A stretch of 23,742 nt of DNA from Bacteroidota bacterium (GTDB lineage Bacteria > Bacteroidota > Bacteroidia > Bacteroidales > Marinifilaceae): positions 1 through 23,742 of the forward strand of contig JAEXFF010000409.1 of assembly GCA_023400335.1 (NCBI GenBank), in the 5' to 3' direction. Each line of letters starts with the position of its first letter. The stretch's first letter is position 1. The translations under genes were made by a program, and so were the position numbers. The notes under the pieces are model-generated. The model was not told the origin of the DNA, did not search any database, and saw only the letters and a program-made list of their open reading frames with translations. Positions 1 to 6,910 of the stretch are shown in pieces.

Positions 1-216
1 GTCAAAGGCGCTCCGAAAAAAACGGCTTTTCTGATGGCTTATGCCGATACGGCAGAAAGCGAAGCAGAGCCAATGCTGCTGCACTACCGGACACTGGCCC
101 GTTATCTGGGCTGGAAGGACTGTGGGGCGGTGGTGGCTCCGGGCGTATGGACGGCGGGATCGGTGAGAAGTACCCGCTATGGAGACGACGCCTACCGCCT
201 GGGTAAGAGTGTATAA
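1..216 (+). CDS. Flavodoxin-like NAD(P)H-dependent oxidoreductase, C-terminal part only
   Basis: The open frame enters from the left edge and stops with TAA at 214-216, giving 71 residues. The tail contains LGWKDCGAVVAPGVW and ends near YRLGKSV. This resembles the C-terminal end of flavodoxin-fold NADPH-dependent FMN/quinone reductases of gut Bacteroidota, where the last strand and helix end in a similar Leu-Gly-Lys segment. The FMN-binding N-terminal half lies outside the window, so the assignment rests on this tail alone. The stop is 17 bases before the next start, so the two genes are probably co-transcribed. GC content is clearly higher than in most of the window: about 60-67% in the lines counted, against roughly 40-47% further right. 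Confidence 0.55.
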   Translation, partial: VKGAPKKTAFLMAYADTAESEAEPMLLHYRTLARYLGWKDCGAVVAPGVWTAGSVRSTRYGDDAYRLGKSV

Positions 217-233
217 TCTTTAAATAAAAGAGT

Positions 234-1385
234 ATGAAGAAATTAATTATCGCTTTTCTGCTGATTTTCGGAGGTATACCGGTAATGGCACAAGAAAATA
301 AAGAGGAGGTAAAAAAGATGGATAGAATAGAGCTTTGTAAAGAAACGTACACTGCCTTGTTCGACGGTGAGGCATTGACAGGTCAGGGTACTGATCCGGA
401 GTTTATGGATATTCTTCAGAAATTCATTTTCGGGGAAGTTTTTGCCGTCGGTGATCTTGACCATAAAACCCGTGAACTGATTACCTGTACGACCTTGGCT
501 GTGATACAGACTTTGCCACAACTGAAAGCGCATGTAGCCGCAGCCCTCCACGTGGGTGTCAGCCCGACGGAACTGCGGGAAGCGATTTATCAATGCGCCC
601 CTTTTATCGGTTTCCCAAAAACACTGAACGCTATTGTGGTGATGAACGAGGTGTTTAAAGAACAAGGTATTCTGCTTCCTCTTGAAGCGCAGGGAACGGT
701 TACGGAGGAAAACCGCGGAGAAAAAGGCCGCGCTATCCAGCATCCGCTCTACGGGGATGAAATCGAAAAAAGAATGGCGGATGTGCCGGGAGGCATGGGA
801 AAAGAGGTATCCCGTTTTCTGACGGAATATTGTTTCGGGGATATTTATACCCGGGGAGGATTGGATGTAAAAACCCGTGAGCTGCTGATTTATTGCATTC
901 TGATTACGCTGGAAGCCGACAGCCAGCTTTCCTCTCATACCCTGGGTAATCTGAAACTGGGCAACAGTAAGGAAACGCTGACGGCGGCTGTGATACAGTG
1001 CCTTCCCTATATCGGTTTTCCGCCGGCCATGAAGGCACTAAATGCCATCAAATCGGCTGGTCAACCTGCTCCGGAGAAGAATATGGTACGCTTGTCGAAG
1101 ATCACCGTCGATCCGGCACACCTCGCGGAATACAATGCCTTTCTGAAAGAGGAAATAGAAGCCTCCATGCGGTTGGAATCCGGCGTATTGGCTCTTTATG
1201 CAGTAGCTGAAAAAGAGCGTCTGAATGAGGTAACTATCCTGGAAATTTATGCGGATGAGGCTGCCTACAAAAGCCATATCGCAACTCCGCATTTTCAGAA
1301 GTATAAACAGGGAACACTCGATATGGTGAAACACCTTGAACTGATCGACGCCATGCCGCTGATTCCCGGACTGAAAATGAAATAA
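234..1385 (+). CDS. Secreted tandem carboxymuconolactone decarboxylase-like protein fused to an ABM domain
   Basis: A 383-residue protein that starts with a signal peptide (residues 1-20, ending VMAQ), so it probably acts in the periplasm or outside the cell. Two CMD/AhpD-fold repeats follow, at about 55-140 and 190-272. They are recognisable by parallel segments: KTRELITCTTL and KTRELLIYCIL, then CAPFIGFPKTLNAI and CLPYIGFPPAMKALNAI. Residues about 285-372 look like an antibiotic biosynthesis monooxygenase (ABM) dimeric ferredoxin-like domain, from VRLSKITVDP through HFQKYKQG. The AhpD CxxC peroxidatic pair is not visible in either CMD repeat, so thiol peroxidase activity is not supported. 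CMD proteins, flavodoxin-like reductases and aldo/keto reductases often share redox clusters in this phylum, and that grouping is seen here. The substrate is unknown. The architecture is fairly secure; the function is open. Confidence 0.8.
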   Translation: MKKLIIAFLLIFGGIPVMAQENKEEVKKMDRIELCKETYTALFDGEALTGQGTDPEFMDILQKFIFGEVFAVGDLDHKTRELITCTTLAVIQTLPQLKAHVAAALHVGVSPTELREAIYQCAPFIGFPKTLNAIVVMNEVFKEQGILLPLEAQGTVTEENRGEKGRAIQHPLYGDEIEKRMADVPGGMGKEVSRFLTEYCFGDIYTRGGLDVKTRELLIYCILITLEADSQLSSHTLGNLKLGNSKETLTAAVIQCLPYIGFPPAMKALNAIKSAGQPAPEKNMVRLSKITVDPAHLAEYNAFLKEEIEASMRLESGVLALYAVAEKERLNEVTILEIYADEAAYKSHIATPHFQKYKQGTLDMVKHLELIDAMPLIPGLKMK

Positions 1386-1433
1386 TCCTGATGGTTACCA
1401 ATTGTTTGTTATCTTGCTTACTGTCGGATGGGG

Positions 1434-1978
<545 letters not shown>

Positions 1979-1994
1979 GTAATTGTTCTAACCA

Positions 1995-2134
1995 TAACAC
2001 ATTAATTGGTTTTAATGGCTCAGATACACTCTTGTTGCAGACCTGCAGGAAAGTCAACATAAGAATAGAGCTATCTTGCTTTTTAAGGTTAGAAGAGAAT
2101 AAAGCCCTTATGCTTAAAACCAATTAATGTGTTA
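1995..2134. repeat. 21-bp perfect inverted repeat bounding a 98-bp AT-rich core
   Basis: The arms are 1995-2015 and 2114-2134. The left arm begins TAACACATTAATTGG and ends TTTTAA; the right arm is its exact reverse complement. The core of 98 bases holds no convincing gene. The element lies between the remains of the aldo/keto reductase gene and the convergent lipoprotein gene, so it is not obviously a promoter for either. It may be a MITE-like non-autonomous element, a remnant of an insertion, or an invertible segment. No target-site duplication was recognised in the flanks. The loop is far too long for a normal intrinsic terminator. Confidence 0.7.
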
Positions 2135-2199
2135 ATATTCAATTATTTATTTTAAAGTCAACTTTTAATATCTCCCGGTTTTATCTGGACTTACAAATA

Positions 2200-2865
2200 T
2201 TATTTACTCAAGGTAAACCCCAATTCAAGTTTTAAGGTATTATTGAAAATAGTTGTAATTTGACTTTTAAAACTATCTATAATGCTTTGTTTCACTATAT
2301 CCGGTAATTGGTCGAAACCGTCTATGAGGTTGGGTAAAATCAGGGAAAGCAACTGGTCCTGCATCATAGCTACCATATTTTTCAAATAGGTTTTATCAAA
2401 ATACATCAGCAATTCATTTTCATTTAGCTGGTAGATAAAACTGATTTTGGGAATATCCGGTACTGTTCCTCCGGTCAGTTGTCCTAAATCTGCTGAACGG
2501 AGAGCTACTTCTATATACCGTTCATCCAGTTTATAAGTAGCCCCTAAAGTAGCGGGAGTTCCGTCCTGTAAACTCATATTCACTTTCAATGTATTGTCGG
2601 CTGCAAAAGTGATACCTTTAAAATAATCTCCCATTTTTTCTTTTGCCATACTCAGGAAAATTGTTTTCAAATCTTCCACAGCTATTGACATTTTACTTTT
2701 ACCAGCAGAGATTACTATAGAATCCTGGGCATATTCGAATTCAAAATGAGGTTGTCCGTAATTCCAGGTACCGATTAACGGTTTGGGTTCGTCCTCACTA
2801 TCACTACAGGAATACAACACGCTTGTCAGCGTCAGAATCAGAGAAAAGAGTACATACTTTTTCAT
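2200..2865 (-). CDS. Surface-type lipoprotein of unknown function
   Basis: From the ATG at 2865 this is a 221-residue protein; a TTG two codons upstream (2871) is possible but less likely. Residues 1-19 are a lipoprotein signal peptide ending LYSC with Cys20 as the lipidated residue. The following SDSEDE is the acidic patch that in Bacteroidota often directs lipoproteins to the cell surface. Next comes an LIGTWNYG segment like the GTW start of small beta-rich lipoprotein domains. The C-terminal half is rich in amphipathic helices (for example LPDIVKQSIIDSFKSQITTI). I do not recognise a named domain. It starts 20 bases after the stop of the TonB-dependent receptor gene on the same strand, so it is probably the last gene of that operon and may work with the receptor. 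Confidence 0.8.
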   Translation of the reverse strand: MKKYVLFSLILTLTSVLYSCSDSEDEPKPLIGTWNYGQPHFEFEYAQDSIVISAGKSKMSIAVEDLKTIFLSMAKEKMGDYFKGITFAADNTLKVNMSLQDGTPATLGATYKLDERYIEVALRSADLGQLTGGTVPDIPKISFIYQLNENELLMYFDKTYLKNMVAMMQDQLLSLILPNLIDGFDQLPDIVKQSIIDSFKSQITTIFNNTLKLELGFTLSK

Positions 2866-2885
2866 ATACAAAATTTTTATCCTTG

Positions 2886-5021
2886 TTAGATTTTAAATGA
2901 AACAGAAGCTCCAAAACGGGCAGGAGAGCCGGATTGTCCCATATCGTAATACTGGGGTAATTTTTCTCCGACCGGATTGTTGAGCATATATGTAAAAAAT
3001 GCTTTATCCAGTAAATTCTTTCCCCAAATATGAAAATCAGCATATTTACCGGAAAAGTGCAGGTCCAGATTCCAAAGGAAATAAGGAGATTGTTTCAGTA
3101 AATTGGCTTCGTCAAAATACTGGGTTCCGAAACCGGTAACAGTAGTGGAAACTGCAAAATTTTCAAAGCTCAGCCAATGTAAGGGTAATTGATAGGAGAG
3201 TCCCATATGACCCGTAAATTCGGGAGACATAACAATACGGTTCCCTTCATAGGTTTTTGTCAGATGGTGATAATATTCCGAATGATTATATCCTGCTGAG
3301 AAAGTATAGGTCAAACGGGGAATAATCTCCCATTGCAAATCCACTTCTCCTCCGACACTTCGCGCATCTCCGGCATTTTTAATACTAGGTCCCATCATTC
3401 CCATTACAAAAATCTGCTGGTCCTTCCAATCGATATAAAATAGAGCCGTGGTCAGGTTGAATTTTTGACCGGGACTGAAATACTTCATTCCGACTTCATA
3501 ATTCCACAACTTTTCTTTGTCATAACCCAGATCCACAAATTGAGAACTCATTTCATTTACGATGATATTGTACCCACCGGCTTTATATCCTTTTGCTATA
3601 TTGGCATATACAGAAACTCCTTTTCCCCATTTTTGTAAAAAAGAAAATTTCGGTAACCAGGCAGAAAAAGCATTGTCTTTTCGGGAAACATGATAGGCCT
3701 CAAACCGGGCGGAACCGGTCAATAACAAACTGTCCCGGTAATTTAAACTAACCTTCTCGTAGTCATACCGCAATCCTGCCGTCAAAACCATTCCCGGCCA
3801 TAATTCTTTAACCGAAATCTGACCGTAACCGGCTATTCCTTTCGTAGCCGTCGAATTGTAATACTTTGCTTCATCCAAAGGCATAGGCAAAAGATAATGT
3901 TTGTCTTTCCCGAAAGTAGCCAGATACTTGTTTTCCAAATCCTTATAAAACCCGAATGTCCCAATCGTCCAATCCCAGTGTTTCGTGGCCACAGATTGCA
4001 GGTTTATTTCCTGTGTAACCAGATCCTGCTTCGATTTCTTATGATTGTCAAACACATCCAGATATGTAAAATCAGCATCTAAAATTTGCTTGTCTTTCGA
4101 CCAGGAATAAGAAGTCATCCAGTTAAAAGCGGTATGCTGTCCTTTTTTCCTCAAATTCAGATGAGAAGTCAGCAAATCCCGCTTGTAAGAGGAAGGAGTA
4201 TTATAATTTACCCTGTACCGCTCTTTTTTCAAGGAATCTACTGCATAATAAGCATACCCGCCGTCATAAGAATGTTCATAATTCGCTCCGAACGAAATCT
4301 TCCAATTCCGGGCAGCATAAATATTACCCAGGTATTGTCCATTATAAGATTCTGTCGGATTTGATCTCCTTCCGTTTTCAAAGGCATTTTTAAAATAACC
4401 TTTGGATTTATTATAGGAGAAAGAGAGTTTATTGTAAACACTCTTTACCGGCAAGTCAAGAATAAGATTGTAATGCTGAGAAGTATAACTAGCCAGTCCG
4501 ATTTTTCCCCTCAGGGCAAATTTATTTCCGGCCGGACGGGTATTTATATTGATTAAACCGTTGATACTATTTCTTCCGTATAAGGTGGTTTGCGGCCCCC
4601 TCAGCACCTCAATCTGTTGGATATCGTACAGATCAAAAACAAAGGCATTTTTGTCAAAAACCGGCACCCCGTCTACGTAAAGGCCTACAGGAGGGGTTCC
4701 GGAGACCGTGCCGATTCCACGTATATACATAGGAGTAGAAAGTTTTAATCCTCCTTCCTGCATATAAAAATTGGGAACTATACCCGAAATATTACGTAAG
4801 TCAGGATTATTTTCGCCCGGAATAGACCGCTCATTGATTACAGTTAAGGCGACCGGAATATCGGAAGGAGACAGTTCCCGTTTTTCCGCAGTAACCGTTA
4901 CTTCCTGCAACTGCCGGACAATACTGTATACTGAATCGGGACTCAATAGCGCAGATTGTTGGGTAAATGCCGGAAAGTAAGCGCAGCATAATAAAATTAT
5001 AAATATATAACGCATACTCAT
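2886..5021 (-). CDS. TonB-dependent outer-membrane receptor
   Basis: A 711-residue protein with a signal peptide (about 1-21, ending PAFTQ). A plug domain follows, beginning LQEVTVTAEKRE and containing MYIRGIG, GLYVDGVPV and the hallmark IEVLRGPQTTLYGRNSING at roughly 80-155. A 22-strand-type barrel fills the rest and ends in GASVSFKI. An N-terminal CarboxypepD-like/SusC extension is absent, so this is a siderophore, heme, metal or vitamin-type receptor rather than a SusC. The overall type resembles FecA/BtuB-like receptors annotated for iron uptake, but the ligand cannot be read from sequence. A second ATG two codons in (5015) could be the start. Downstream is the lipoprotein gene, upstream a small membrane protein; the three read as one locus. 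Confidence 0.93.
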   Translation of the reverse strand: MSMRYIFIILLCCAYFPAFTQQSALLSPDSVYSIVRQLQEVTVTAEKRELSPSDIPVALTVINERSIPGENNPDLRNISGIVPNFYMQEGGLKLSTPMYIRGIGTVSGTPPVGLYVDGVPVFDKNAFVFDLYDIQQIEVLRGPQTTLYGRNSINGLININTRPAGNKFALRGKIGLASYTSQHYNLILDLPVKSVYNKLSFSYNKSKGYFKNAFENGRRSNPTESYNGQYLGNIYAARNWKISFGANYEHSYDGGYAYYAVDSLKKERYRVNYNTPSSYKRDLLTSHLNLRKKGQHTAFNWMTSYSWSKDKQILDADFTYLDVFDNHKKSKQDLVTQEINLQSVATKHWDWTIGTFGFYKDLENKYLATFGKDKHYLLPMPLDEAKYYNSTATKGIAGYGQISVKELWPGMVLTAGLRYDYEKVSLNYRDSLLLTGSARFEAYHVSRKDNAFSAWLPKFSFLQKWGKGVSVYANIAKGYKAGGYNIIVNEMSSQFVDLGYDKEKLWNYEVGMKYFSPGQKFNLTTALFYIDWKDQQIFVMGMMGPSIKNAGDARSVGGEVDLQWEIIPRLTYTFSAGYNHSEYYHHLTKTYEGNRIVMSPEFTGHMGLSYQLPLHWLSFENFAVSTTVTGFGTQYFDEANLLKQSPYFLWNLDLHFSGKYADFHIWGKNLLDKAFFTYMLNNPVGEKLPQYYDMGQSGSPARFGASVSFKI

Positions 5022-5083
5022 AAATCAAAATGATAATAAAATAGATAAAAATCCCGATGAGGGGAAAAATAGACTTCCGTTTC

Positions 5084-5134
5084 TATAAAAAGTTTTCACC
5101 TAAAGCCACTTAGCCTCTACGGTAAACTTTTATA
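5084..5134 (-). terminator. Hairpin between the LRAPP protein gene and the TonB receptor gene
   Basis: Arms 5084-5100 and 5121-5134 form an imperfect stem. On the minus strand the RNA reads UAUAAAAGUUUACC, a 20-base loop, then GGUGAAAACUUUUUAUA. The loop itself can fold further (CUAAG with CUUUAG). The structure begins at the stop codon of the upstream small gene and ends in a U-rich run, as expected for an intrinsic terminator or attenuator that would lower read-through into the receptor gene. The small gene and the receptor would then be only partly co-transcribed. The bulges and the weak A/U outer stem leave room for doubt. Confidence 0.5.
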
Positions 5135-5501
5135 CAAATAAAGTAATTTCCGAAAAGACAACAGGAGGAGCCCTTAAAAAGGAAAAATCAGAAAAAATAC
5201 CCGGGGAATGAGGAGAGAAATAGATTAACTGTTTTACCTCCGGGATAAAATCTGAATGCCGATATTCAATTTTTTCTTCTTTTTTTTCACAGGCAACATA
5301 CCACTCATTTGCATTTTCCGTTTTTTCAGTTGCTTTAATGTCCGCTACTAATACTTCCGACGGAACGATCTTTTCCTGAATACAGAAAAAAATTCCGAAA
5401 AAAGCCGGAACCAGAAAATAGATTAATATGTTGGTTGATGCGCTTAAGAAAAACATGTGACAAATATATAAAAATATTACCGATATGTATGAGAAACCCA
5501 T
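5130..5501 (-). CDS. Small membrane-anchored protein with C-terminal LRAPP motif
   Basis: A 123-residue protein. Residues 5-42 are strongly hydrophobic and make one or two membrane segments. A charged middle follows (QEKIVPSEVLVADIKATEK), then a C-terminal segment with YFSPHSPGIFSDFSFLRAPP. Short proteins ending in an (L/F)RAPP motif are, from memory, commonly found directly upstream of TonB-dependent receptor genes in Bacteroidota; I treat this as family knowledge, not proof. Histidine and cysteine are present (Cys40, Cys71, His82, His98), but no metal motif is clear. The start is uncertain: ATG at 5501 gives the full length, ATG at 5456 would remove 15 residues. It probably belongs functionally to the receptor locus, perhaps in sensing or handling the imported ligand. 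Confidence 0.6.
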   Translation of the reverse strand: MGFSYISVIFLYICHMFFLSASTNILIYFLVPAFFGIFFCIQEKIVPSEVLVADIKATEKTENANEWYVACEKKEEKIEYRHSDFIPEVKQLIYFSPHSPGIFSDFSFLRAPPVVFSEITLFV

Positions 5502-5553
5502 TTATTTAAAATAAATATAAAATAGTCTATTGGTCCATAAAAATCTTCCGTTT

Positions 5554-5584
5554 TTTGAAAAATTAAAAAAAATATGTATTTTTG
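5554..5584 (+). promoter_or_regulatory. Bacteroidota-type promoter of the PerR-like gene
   Basis: A -33 element TTTG at 5554-5557 and a -7 element TATTTTTG at 5577-5584 are separated by 19 bases, the spacing expected for the primary sigma factor of this phylum (TTTG, 19-21 bases, TAnnTTTG). The start of transcription would fall near 5590, inside the first of two operator-like repeats, and 30 or so bases before the ATG at 5621. Confidence 0.75.
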
Positions 5585-5614
5585 TAGTGAAAACAAATTT
5601 GTACTGATTACAAA
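5581..5614. promoter_or_regulatory. Two adjacent 17-bp operator-like repeats at the perR-type promoter
   Basis: 5581-5597 reads TTTGTAGTGAAAACAAA and 5598-5614 reads TTTGTACTGATTACAAA. They lie head to tail with no gap and agree at 14 of 17 bases. Each is an imperfect palindrome; the second is TTTGTA, five bases, TACAAA. The first overlaps the end of the -7 box and the predicted transcription start. Size, symmetry and position suit a Fur/PerR-family dimer site used for autoregulation. The binding protein is inferred from the adjacent gene. Confidence 0.6.
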
Positions 5615-5620
5615 TAAAGT

Positions 5621-6064
5621 ATGGATACAGCCTTTACAGCCCAGGATTATTTAATAAAATACGGAATCAAGCCTTCGGTGCAGCGGATTGCCATTCTGGA
5701 TTACCTGATGAAATACAGGACGCATCCGACTGCAGACGAAATATACGGGGCTCTTTTCAGAAGTATCCCGACTTTATCCAAAACGACGGTATACAATACG
5801 TTAAAACTATTTGCGGAACAGGGGGTTTTGTGTATATTGGGAATAGACGAACGGAATGTGCGTTACGATATTGACACCTCCGGTCATGCTCATTTTATAT
5901 GTATCGGATGTGGTAAGATATATGATATCCGGGTTGCAGATCTGGATAAATTAATCTCAAAAGGAAAAGAAGAATTTTCTGTAACAGAAATGCGTCTCTA
6001 TTACAAAGGATATTGTAAATATTGTCAGAAAGCGAAAGAACTGAAAAATGTAATAACAGAATAG
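5621..6064 (+). CDS. Fur-family (PerR-like) metal-dependent repressor
   Basis: A 147-residue protein with an N-terminal winged helix (about 8-85; recognition region TLSKTTVYNTLKLF at 51-64) and a C-terminal metal-binding dimer domain. The structural zinc site is visible as C94xxC97 and C132xxC135. Regulatory-metal ligands expected for PerR are present: His35 (HPTADEIY), Asp83 in RYD, His89 and His91 in GHAHFIC, and an Asp around 102-109. The RYD plus HAH pattern resembles PerR more than Fur, and the next gene, a rubrerythrin, is a peroxide-defence enzyme. It is therefore likely a peroxide-sensing repressor, controlling itself and rubrerythrin through the tandem repeats upstream. The stop is 23 bases before the rubrerythrin start. 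Confidence 0.88.
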   Translation: MDTAFTAQDYLIKYGIKPSVQRIAILDYLMKYRTHPTADEIYGALFRSIPTLSKTTVYNTLKLFAEQGVLCILGIDERNVRYDIDTSGHAHFICIGCGKIYDIRVADLDKLISKGKEEFSVTEMRLYYKGYCKYCQKAKELKNVITE

Positions 6065-6087
6065 GCTATTATTAAAATTAAATTGTT

Positions 6088-6639
6088 ATGAAAAAATTTA
6101 TTTGTACTGTATGTGGTTATGTGTATGAAGGAGAAGAAGCTCCGGAATTTTGTCCTCAGTGTAAGGCTCCGAAAAGTAAATTCAAAGAATTGGAAGAGAC
6201 GGAAGGGGCTCTTACGTTCGTAGATGAGCACGTGATTGGAGTTGCACAAGGCGTGGATACTGAAGTATTAGAAGGATTAAAAGCTCATTTTAACGGAGAA
6301 TGCACAGAAGTTGGTATGTATCTGGCTATGAGCCGTCAGGCAGACCGGGAAGGTTATCCTGAAGTAGCAGAAGCTTTTAAGCGTTATGCCTGGGAAGAGG
6401 CGGAACATGCATCTAAATTCTGCGAATTGCTTGGTGAAATGGTTTGGGATACCAAGACAAACCTGAAAAAAAGAATGGAAGCCGAAGCCGGTGCTTGTGA
6501 AGATAAAAAACGGATTGCAACTTTAGCTAAAAAACTGAACTTAGACGCCATACACGATACGGTTCACGAAATGTGTAAGGATGAAGCCCGTCATGGAAAA
6601 GGTTTTGAAGGTTTATATAACCGCTATTTCAAAAAATAA
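6088..6639 (+). CDS. rbr: Reverse rubrerythrin (N-terminal rubredoxin, C-terminal diiron domain)
   Basis: A 183-residue protein. Residues 1-35 form a rubredoxin-like iron site with Cys6, Cys9, Cys22 and Cys25. A ferritin-like four-helix diiron domain follows, seen in [37 protein letters not shown] and [20 protein letters not shown], which supply the Glu/His ligands. With the rubredoxin domain first, this is the reverse arrangement typical of anaerobes. The family reduces hydrogen peroxide to water with electrons from NAD(P)H through a partner reductase, in the cytoplasm. It follows the PerR-like repressor closely and very likely shares its promoter, giving peroxide-inducible expression. Confidence 0.93.
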   Translation: MKKFICTVCGYVYEGEEAPEFCPQCKAPKSKFKELEETEGALTFVDEHVIGVAQGVDTEVLEGLKAHFNGECTEVGMYLAMSRQADREGYPEVAEAFKRYAWEEAEHASKFCELLGEMVWDTKTNLKKRMEAEAGACEDKKRIATLAKKLNLDAIHDTVHEMCKDEARHGKGFEGLYNRYFKK

Positions 6640-6647
6640 AGGAAATT

Positions 6648-6818
6648 AAATCCCCCCCATCTGTTCTTTTTAGTGAATAAGGGATGATGCCTGATCAGGG
6701 TTTGTTTGAACAGGATTGGTCAACGGACCTGGAAAGGGAATCCGGTACTTTTATTTTGCCGGAAAAAGTCTTGATCTGTTCCCGGGAATATTGCACTAAA
6801 AATGGATGGGGGGTATTT
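6648..6818. repeat. Long imperfect inverted repeat in the rubrerythrin-ATPase gap
   Basis: The left arm 6648-6675 contains AAATCCCCCCCATC and TTTTTAGTG; the right arm 6794-6818 contains CACTAAAAA and GATGGGGGGTATTT. Paired, they give 9 bp, a 5x2 internal loop, 9 bp, one mismatch and 4 more bp. They enclose 118 bases. The element fills most of the 271-base gap between the rubrerythrin stop and the ATPase start. It may be a MITE-like insertion or a structured RNA; the C6/G6 ends are striking in this AT-rich gap. A 49-codon frame (6684-6833) crosses it but has no supported identity. I see no other gene in the gap. Confidence 0.6.
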
Positions 6819-6887
6819 TTTATACGGATATGATTTATTTCTGTCTTTCTCTTTATGCCAGGAGACTGTAAATTCCGGGGGGAATAT

Positions 6888-6895
6888 TATCTTTG
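6888..6895 (+). promoter_or_regulatory. -7 element of the ATPase/VWA operon
   Basis: TATCTTTG matches the TAnnTTTG consensus. A good TTTG at -33 is not visible. Transcription would start near 6902. This makes the TTG at 6893, the longest possible start of the ATPase gene, very unlikely and supports the ATG at 6911 with a leader of about ten bases. Confidence 0.5.
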
Positions 6896-6910
6896 CAGAA
6901 AAATGGAGTA

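Noticed and set aside
243..938. A 231-codon minus-strand frame
   Set aside because: It is the mirror of the well-supported CMD protein gene and has no signal of coding on its own.
2016..2113. A promoter-switch reading of the repeat core
   Set aside because: No exact TAnnTTTG box was found on either strand of the core, and both flanking genes point toward it, so there is nothing obvious to switch.
5456..5468. A TATATTTG box (5461-5468, minus strand) as promoter of the LRAPP gene
   Set aside because: It lies inside the frame that starts at 5501 and would place transcription on top of the ATG at 5456, with no other usable start downstream.
6684..6833. A 49-codon + strand frame (MMPDQGLFEQDW...) in the rubrerythrin-ATPase gap
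   Set aside because: It has no recognised family, runs through the right arm of the inverted repeat and has no clear ribosome-binding context. It is mentioned in the repeat entry but not called as a gene.
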